Part shown: one piece after another, positions 7,950 to 12,305 of the stretch
How the letters are laid out: every line of letters starts with the position of its first letter
Position numbering within the stretch: position 1 is the stretch's first letter
Assembly: GCA_910579285.1 (NCBI GenBank)
Contig: CAJTTT010000019.1
Location: 1-12,305 of the forward strand
Source: an uncultured Lachnospiraceae bacterium
GTDB taxonomy: Bacteria > Bacillota > Clostridia > Lachnospirales > Lachnospiraceae
DNA: 12,305 bases
Reading direction: 5' to 3'
Translations under genes and position numbers: made by a program
Notes under the pieces: model-generated
Seen by the model: the letters and a program-made list of their open reading frames with translations, nothing else
Database searches by the model: none
Told to the model about the DNA's origin: nothing

Positions 7950-9407
7950 TCAGTTCGTGGCGCTGCCCCCGATCACGACCATCCGCATATCGTCGGGGAA
8001 TCCTTTCGCGGCCGCCCCTCCTTCATAAATGCTGACCGTGACATCGTAGATCAGTTCTGTGGCTTCACCGGGCACCGCCGGCCTGCCCATCGGGCTGCGC
8101 ACACCGTCCAGCGTGAAAAGATTCATATCGCTGGAACCGCTCAGATCCATACCCGTTCCGTTCACAGTGACCTGCGACGGAATCTCTATGGGCGCGCCCG
8201 CCAGATAGTTTTTGCCTACCAGATTTAAACCAAGATTGGTCTTTAAGAAAAAGGTATCTTTGTCGTGTACTCCTCCGTGCGCATTCAGAATCTCGACCTC
8301 CGCCCTGTAAGCCTGCTCCGCCGCCATCAGCTGCGGGTCTGACAGATACTCAGGATCACTCAGATCCGGCATTCCCGGATTCAGCGGATCGTCCTTCTCA
8401 TGCCTCTGCTTCGCGATCAGAAGATTTAAACCGGCTCCCGAACCGTTCTTTACGATAATCTTATCCGGGCTGGACGCACCGTAGAGCGGGTAATAGAAGA
8501 GGTTCACATTCACCTTGTCGTCCTTCGTCTTCGCCACGCTGCCCCTGGACATACCGTCCACCAGGATCCCGGATCCCATATCTCCCGCCGTGTGCACAAC
8601 CACATCCGCACCTGCCGCGTCCTTATAGATAAAGTCATAAAACTGCGTCACCTTCATATCCGCCTTCGGCTGTCCGTCTTTGTCCACCTCCGCGCTGACC
8701 GACAGCTCAATCTCTATGGTGCGGCTGACCTGGTCAAAGAAGGTGGCTGCATTCTTAAAGCTGACCGCAGCGATCTCATCGTCAATCTGTGCATCCGTAA
8801 GACCAGCCGCACCCAGCCTGACTCTTATGGCCGTGTCCATGTCGCTGTCCTTAAAGACGCTCTTGAGCACCGCCTGTCTGATCTTTTCCGTCTCCACAAA
8901 GGTGCCGTTCTCCTTATCAATGCTTCTGGCATCTGCCAGCGCCGCATCGTTAAATTCATTGTCATGGGTGAGCGTGCCCGTCATATACCCTCTGCCGTCC
9001 ACCTCTATCTTCGCGTCAAACTCGCTGCCCTGCATGGAAACCTGACGCATGCTGAACACATAGAGACCGGGGGCGGGATTGCCTGCGGCATCCACTTCAA
9101 GAGAGGGTTCCTCCGCCACGCTTCCCTTGATCAGTCTGCTGTCTATCACATAGAATCCGCTGGACGGATCCGCAAACTGGGTCTTTAGCTCCTCGATATC
9201 GTAAGCCTTCAGTCCCTCCATGATATCCTGCGCCGCCGTGGTAGCCCGCAGGGTCTGTCTGGACTTGATATTGAGCCTGTTTGAGGAGAGAAAGAGATTC
9301 ATAAGCGGAATCACAATGATGGCTAGAATGACCACCGCAATCAACAGCTCCACCAAAGAAAATCCGGCGTCCTTATTCTGTTTTCGCCTGTCCTCCGCTG
9401 TCGTCAA
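7950..9407 (-). CDS. PilV/GspI-like large minor prepilin
   Basis: This is a textbook class III prepilin: a 15-residue charged leader ending NKDAG, cleavage before Phe16, Glu20 at mature +5 (FSLVE), and the hydrophobic helix LLIAVVILAIIVIPLMNLFLSS. The Pro and the following RQTLRATTAAQDIMEGLKA helix are typical of PilV/GspI minor pilins. The length of 485 aa is about three times the usual size. The extra part is a beta-rich, Asp/Gly-rich ectodomain with no motif I recognise. The start codon is TTG at 9407, fixed by an in-frame TGA 18 nt upstream (9423-9425) and an AGGGGG ribosome site (9416-9421) with an 8-nt spacer; no in-frame ATG precedes the hydrophobic helix. It is the first prepilin gene after the PilO-like gene, separated by a 127-nt spacer. 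It could also be a structural fibre subunit, but the size and sequence favour a minor pilin. Confidence 0.9.
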   Translation of the reverse strand: MTTAEDRRKQNKDAGFSLVELLIAVVILAIIVIPLMNLFLSSNRLNIKSRQTLRATTAAQDIMEGLKAYDIEELKTQFADPSSGFYVIDSRLIKGSVAEEPSLEVDAAGNPAPGLYVFSMRQVSMQGSEFDAKIEVDGRGYMTGTLTHDNEFNDAALADARSIDKENGTFVETEKIRQAVLKSVFKDSDMDTAIRVRLGAAGLTDAQIDDEIAAVSFKNAATFFDQVSRTIEIELSVSAEVDKDGQPKADMKVTQFYDFIYKDAAGADVVVHTAGDMGSGILVDGMSRGSVAKTKDDKVNVNLFYYPLYGASSPDKIIVKNGSGAGLNLLIAKQRHEKDDPLNPGMPDLSDPEYLSDPQLMAAEQAYRAEVEILNAHGGVHDKDTFFLKTNLGLNLVGKNYLAGAPIEIPSQVTVNGTGMDLSGSSDMNLFTLDGVRSPMGRPAVPGEATELIYDVTVSIYEGGAAAKGFPDDMRMVVIGGSATN

Positions 9408-9415
9408 ACGATTGT

Positions 9416-9421
9416 CCCCCT
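9416..9421 (-). promoter_or_regulatory. Ribosome binding site deciding a TTG start
   Basis: AGGGGG on the minus strand is followed by 8 nt and then TTG at 9407. With the in-frame TGA at 9423-9425, this leaves TTG as the only reasonable start for the PilV-like prepilin. Confidence 0.7.
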
Positions 9422-9534
9422 GTCATCCTGCCGCAGCCTTATGCTGTCTTACGCATATCGCGCTTCTGTCCTGTCTGCCATGCACACCATTCGCGTTCCT
9501 ATCCAAAGCCGCTCTGTTTCCGCGTGCTCTGCCG

Positions 9535-10362
9535 TCACTCCTGTCCTTCGTCCGCTCCGCCTTCCGCACCGTCCTCCAGGTCGGGAAGACTGCCCTCGCT
9601 GCGGATCACTCTCGTGCCGAAAATATTGTCTGTGCCGAGAAGCACGCCGGCAAAGTCAGGCTCCACATACTCTTTGCCCTCCTGATCAGGCACGCAGAAC
9701 ATGTTCACTGTTGTGGTGCCTCGCAAAAGCCCTGTCTGCTCGTCATAGACCACGGACAGGTTGTCGATAACCATGCGGTCTGTCTGCATACAGATGTTTT
9801 TCACGCTTCTCTTCAGGCCCTCGTAAGAAACCTCGTAATTGATGGTAGTCTTGCGGTTCATCAGATGATAGGGATTCACGCCTGCCGCGCCCTGCGTATC
9901 ACCTGCCTCGGGCGTGGGAGCCTCCTGTGTCCCCGTAGCGTCCTCAATCTCTTCCACCTCATCAATCTCGTAGGTGGCATCCGGCATTTCCTCCTGCTGC
10001 ACCTCATCCACAAAAGGCACTTCCAGCAGGGCGTCTATGGTGACCGACTGCACCTCCATCGGTGAGAGCAGTTCCTGGTTGATCGCCAGGTAAACAGCGT
10101 TCTCCTCCCGCACATCCACCGGGAAAAGCTGGTAGATCTCCTCGATCTCCCGGCGCATCTGCGCTGTCTGGCTCTCGTAGCTGTCCTTATTATCCTTCTT
10201 TGACTGCAAATCCGCGATCCTCGCCTCCAGCTGCAGATTCTCCTCCTTCAGCGCTTCTGTCTTCTCCATCGTCGGCTGGAACACCAGCATATAGGCGCTG
10301 ACAACGGCGAGAACTCCCAGCAAGCCGAGCAGCAGCAATACATCTTTCTTTGATACTTTCAT
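9535..10362 (-). CDS. pilO: PilO-like type IV pilus alignment protein
   Basis: The 275-aa protein has the PilO architecture: a short cytoplasmic tail (MKVSKKD), one membrane helix (about 8-28, LLLLGLLGVLAVVSAYMLVF), a coiled coil (about 30-80, heptad-like, ending MRREIEEIYQLFP), and an extracytoplasmic domain split around a low-complexity acidic segment. Residues 82-115 (VREENAVYLAINQELLSPMEVQSVTID) and 164-215 (HLMNRKTTINYEVSYEGLKRSVKNI...) fit the PilO ferredoxin-like fold, where F or Y and the GxxxxVxxF-type helix pack against strands. The linker (about 117-160) is rich in Glu, Asp, Pro and Thr, and the C-terminus (250-275) is also acidic. PilO pairs with PilN in the membrane and couples the base to the pilus. 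It starts at ATG with AGGAGG 8 nt upstream, 12 nt after the PilM-PilN stop. No PilP-like gene follows. Confidence 0.85.
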   Translation of the reverse strand: MKVSKKDVLLLLGLLGVLAVVSAYMLVFQPTMEKTEALKEENLQLEARIADLQSKKDNKDSYESQTAQMRREIEEIYQLFPVDVREENAVYLAINQELLSPMEVQSVTIDALLEVPFVDEVQQEEMPDATYEIDEVEEIEDATGTQEAPTPEAGDTQGAAGVNPYHLMNRKTTINYEVSYEGLKRSVKNICMQTDRMVIDNLSVVYDEQTGLLRGTTTVNMFCVPDQEGKEYVEPDFAGVLLGTDNIFGTRVIRSEGSLPDLEDGAEGGADEGQE

Positions 10363-10370
10363 CTCACGCG

Positions 10371-10376
10371 CCTCCT
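10371..10376 (-). promoter_or_regulatory. Strong ribosome binding site overlapping the upstream stop codon
   Basis: AGGAGG on the minus strand overlaps the TAG stop (10375-10377) of the PilM-PilN gene and sits 8 nt before the PilO-like ATG. This arrangement is typical of translational coupling, keeping the partner proteins at matched levels. Confidence 0.85.
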
Positions 10377-12108
10377 ATTCCGCCATGTCCGCATTGGCGC
10401 CATCTGTCACACTGTCTGCCGCTGCCCCGGTCTCCTCCGGCAGCTCTTCCTCCGGCATATATCCCACATCCTGGTAGGCAGCCGTCACGGTAAAGTTTAC
10501 CACGCGCTCTCCGCTCTCCTCGTTCTCCTCCTCCACGAGGGAAGCCACTGTCACCCTCTCTGGAATCAGCGACTGGAAAGTACGCATCTGCTCCACCGCC
10601 GCTCCGGCGTCATCCTTCGTCTGCACCCGCATATTGATGGACACCTCGTAAGCATCACTGGAAAATGAGATCACATTGACGTTGGCTGGCAGCTTATCTT
10701 CCAGCTCACCCAGAAATTCTTCCAGACCCTCGTTCCTGCTCTCCGTCGCCTCATACATGGCGCCCGCCACGGCACGTTCCGCCTTCACCTCAACATATTC
10801 ATTATAGATCGGGATAATGTCCTCCAGACTGCCCGCCTCCGACTTCAACTCCATGTTGACCTTCGTCAGCTTTGCGTAACTGATCAGCGGAACCGCCGTA
10901 AGCGCAGCCGCTGCTGCAAGACCGATGCCAAAAACGCTGTAGGCGAGCGGCGCCCAGTTCGTCCCCTTTTCTCCGCCTTCCTTCTTCGCCTTGTCTCTGC
11001 CGCGTTTCTCTGATTCCTGTTTAAAGCCAAGAGGCGCTACCGCCGCACCCACACAGGCTATGTACTCACTGAAACACTCGTTCTTAAAGTTGCGCATCAG
11101 GTTCCAGCCTGCCGCTTCCTTTAATACGGCAACGGGCATATTGATCTCATGGGAGAGCAGCTCCCCCATACCCTTAAAGTCCGCACCCACGCCTGTGATC
11201 AGTATCCGCTCAATGGCTCCTCCCGATCCTCTGGACGCATAGTAATCAATAACCCTGGTGATACCGTTGATCAGAGGTATCACGGCCTCCCGCACATCCT
11301 CCACAGCCCTGTCCTTCGCGGATTTCTCAACCGCCTCCGCACTTTCAGAATCCGCCTCCGGGCTTTCCTCCAGGGCAATACATTCATTTCTCTGCAGGAC
11401 ACGGATCGCCTGCTCCACGGAGTCGACCTCGCCCCAGCAAAGCGTATTCATCACGGTCTCCAAAACCTCTTCCACACCGTAGGAAACGCTTCTTGTAAAT
11501 GACAGCACGGAATTTTCTACCGCCATCACGAGCGAAGATCTCTCGTCTATCTTAACGATCATGTGCCTTCCCTTCGCACACTCCTCCTTCACCACCTGGA
11601 AGATACTGTTGCTGGCATAGTCGATCGCCGCCACTTCCAGTTTAAGCGCCTTTGCCAGCTCGTAGTAACCCGACAGAAGCGCCGATGGCACCGCCATCAC
11701 GAGCAGCTTATACTGCTGGGCGCCTTTGGTCTCCCCGATGGTTCCCAGAATGGTGTGGGCGAGCTGGTATTGGCTCAAGTCCACAGGGAAATAGTCGGTG
11801 GCATTTGCATTTACCACATCTGCAATCCTGTTTTCTTTCACATAGGGAATCGTAACCTCACGGCTGGCGATCTTTGAGGAAGTGATCGTGAATACCACCT
11901 GTTTTGCCTTCACATGGTTCGCCGCAAGCGCACTTCTGAGACTCTCCACATACTCCGGGGAAATCACCAGCACACCGTCATTGATGACCTCCGCGCCGTT
12001 GGAAACCGTAAAGCTCTTATAGATCTTATGTGTTTTCGCTTTGTAGTCAACCTCGCAGACTTTGGTAAGCGAATAACCGATCTCTATCGCAATCGCCTTG
12101 GCAGCCAT
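10375..12108 (-). CDS. pilM: PilM-PilN fusion: actin-like platform protein with PilN-like membrane module
   Basis: Residues 1-360 form a PilM-like actin fold: AIAIEIGYSLTKV near the N-terminus (phosphate-1 position), PYVKENRIADVVNANATDYFPVD (a typical PilM helix), MIVKIDERSS (phosphate-2 position), VLSFTRSVSYGVEEV, and RILITGVGADFKGMGELLS (adenosine position). Residues 363-385 are a basic linker. Residues about 386-410 are a membrane helix (APLAYSVFGIGLAAAAALTA). A likely coiled coil follows (411-468), then a PilN-type domain (about 470-546: ELEDKLPANVNVISFSSDAYEVSINMRV...). The tail (551-577) is acidic. Normal PilM is about 350 aa and cytoplasmic, and binds the N-terminus of separate PilN; here both appear joined in one 577-aa chain with no separate pilN. 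It starts at ATG 12108, with GGGAGG 9 nt upstream. The PilO-like partner follows 12 nt later. The actin-like nucleotide motifs look weakened. The PilM call is firm; the PilN call is good but made by pattern only. Confidence 0.88.
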   Translation of the reverse strand: MAAKAIAIEIGYSLTKVCEVDYKAKTHKIYKSFTVSNGAEVINDGVLVISPEYVESLRSALAANHVKAKQVVFTITSSKIASREVTIPYVKENRIADVVNANATDYFPVDLSQYQLAHTILGTIGETKGAQQYKLLVMAVPSALLSGYYELAKALKLEVAAIDYASNSIFQVVKEECAKGRHMIVKIDERSSLVMAVENSVLSFTRSVSYGVEEVLETVMNTLCWGEVDSVEQAIRVLQRNECIALEESPEADSESAEAVEKSAKDRAVEDVREAVIPLINGITRVIDYYASRGSGGAIERILITGVGADFKGMGELLSHEINMPVAVLKEAAGWNLMRNFKNECFSEYIACVGAAVAPLGFKQESEKRGRDKAKKEGGEKGTNWAPLAYSVFGIGLAAAAALTAVPLISYAKLTKVNMELKSEAGSLEDIIPIYNEYVEVKAERAVAGAMYEATESRNEGLEEFLGELEDKLPANVNVISFSSDAYEVSINMRVQTKDDAGAAVEQMRTFQSLIPERVTVASLVEEENEESGERVVNFTVTAAYQDVGYMPEEELPEETGAAADSVTDGANADMAE

Positions 12109-12117
12109 GTATCATTT

Positions 12118-12123
12118 CCTCCC
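12118..12123 (-). promoter_or_regulatory. Ribosome binding site of the PilM-PilN gene
   Basis: GGGAGG on the minus strand precedes the ATG at 12108 by 9 nt. A nearby ATG (ATGATACATG context) is out of frame, so this site supports the chosen start. Confidence 0.75.
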
Positions 12124-12168
12124 TCATTGCTTCTCTTTTTTATCTCTATTTCACACTGATTTCGATGC

Positions 12169-12196
12169 AATCTATCCGTCTCTAAAGAGACAACAA
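12169..12196 (-). promoter_or_regulatory. Possible promoter with a hairpin in the spacer
   Basis: On the minus strand, TTGTTG (12196-12191) and TAGATT (12174-12169) are separated by 16 nt and match the -35 and -10 consensus at three and four positions. The spacer holds most of GTCTCTTTAGAGAC (12191-12178), a 6-bp inverted repeat that could be an operator. The matches are weak and could be chance; transcription may instead come from further upstream. Confidence 0.25.
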
Positions 12197-12220
12197 ACCT
12201 GCCGGTGATACCGTGCAGGT
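12197..12220. terminator. Hairpin in the leader, possible terminator or attenuator
   Basis: ACCTGC pairs with GCAGGT, and CGGT with ACCG, around a 3-nt loop with one bulged base. On the plus strand it is followed by AATTTTT, and on the minus strand by the weaker TTTGTTGTC. It could terminate a gene upstream of the window on the minus strand, or be a leader element of the pilus operon. The better T-run faces the plus strand, where no gene ends, so its role is unclear. Confidence 0.4.
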
Positions 12221-12240
12221 AATTTTTCTAAATTAATTTC

Positions 12241-12305
12241 CGTCCGCGCAGCGCTGCACTGCTCGAAAAACCTTCGGTTTTCCTCGCTCGCGGGCTGTCG
12301 CCCTA
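12241..12305. repeat. GC-rich palindromic edge element, possible extragenic repeat
   Basis: This 65-base stretch at the window edge holds a hairpin (AAAACC/GGTTTT, 12267-12272 with 12276-12281), a 10-bp palindrome GCAGCGCTGC (12248-12257), and complementary outer arms (CCGCG/CGCGG). Its base composition differs from the AT-rich leader next to it. It resembles an extragenic palindromic repeat of the kind common after clostridial genes, or the 3' end and terminator of an upstream gene cut by the window. No coding potential is evident. Confidence 0.35.

Noticed and set aside
9408..9534. Short peptide frame in the spacer (13 codons starting near ATGGTGTGC)
   Set aside because: It is very short, has no clear ribosome site and no features beyond chance.
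9220..10065. 281-codon plus-strand open frame
   Set aside because: It is the shadow of the PilV-like and PilO-like genes and crosses their spacer, with low-complexity Leu/Cys/His content and no motif.
12109..12305. c-di-GMP riboswitch in the leader, as known for some clostridial pilus operons
   Set aside because: I could not find the conserved core sequences of class I or II c-di-GMP riboswitches; the hairpins present do not match.

Overview
The window is a single-strand gene cluster for a type IV pilus (T4P). All seven genes run leftward on the minus strand. The organism is most likely a monoderm Clostridia member, with Lachnospiraceae as my best guess. The reasons are purine-rich AGGAGG-type ribosome sites, some TTG starts, moderately GC-rich DNA by eye, enlarged prepilins, and a PilO-like gene followed directly by pilin genes with no pilP or pilQ secretin, as expected without an outer membrane. 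The taxonomic call is inference.

Layout in the direction of transcription, from right to left. Positions 12305-12109 are a leader with hairpins, a possible promoter and an edge element resembling an extragenic repeat. Positions 12108-10375 encode a PilM-like actin-fold protein fused to a PilN-like membrane and coiled-coil module. Positions 10362-9535 encode a PilO-like protein. Four class III prepilin-type genes follow: a PilV/GspI-like protein (9407-7950, 485 aa), a PilX/GspK-like protein lacking Glu+5 (7833-5320, 837 aa), a FimT/GspH-like protein (5235-4666, about 171-189 aa) and a giant PilW/GspJ-like protein (4559-1404, about 1051 aa) with an Ig-like domain. The last gene (1374 to the window edge, at least 458 aa) is an unrecognised membrane-anchored protein ending, as far as visible, in a stalk with proline at every third residue.

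How they may work together: PilM-PilN and PilO would form the inner alignment platform linking cytoplasmic motor and membrane base to the growing fibre. The four prepilins match, one for one, the H-I-J-K minor pseudopilin set that primes assembly and caps the tip in type II secretion and T4P systems. Here three of the four are enlarged, which suggests a large tip complex with adhesive or substrate-binding domains. The motor ATPases (PilB/PilT), platform PilC, peptidase PilD and an obvious short major pilin are not in the window and presumably lie elsewhere, perhaps upstream of 12305.

The two platform genes are packed 12 nt apart with the SD overlapping the upstream stop. The prepilin genes are separated by purine-rich spacers of roughly 85-130 nt, one carrying a 32-bp tandem repeat. 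No tRNA, rRNA, CRISPR or insertion sequence was seen. No gene-free stretch exceeds 300 bases; the longest is the 197-base leader.
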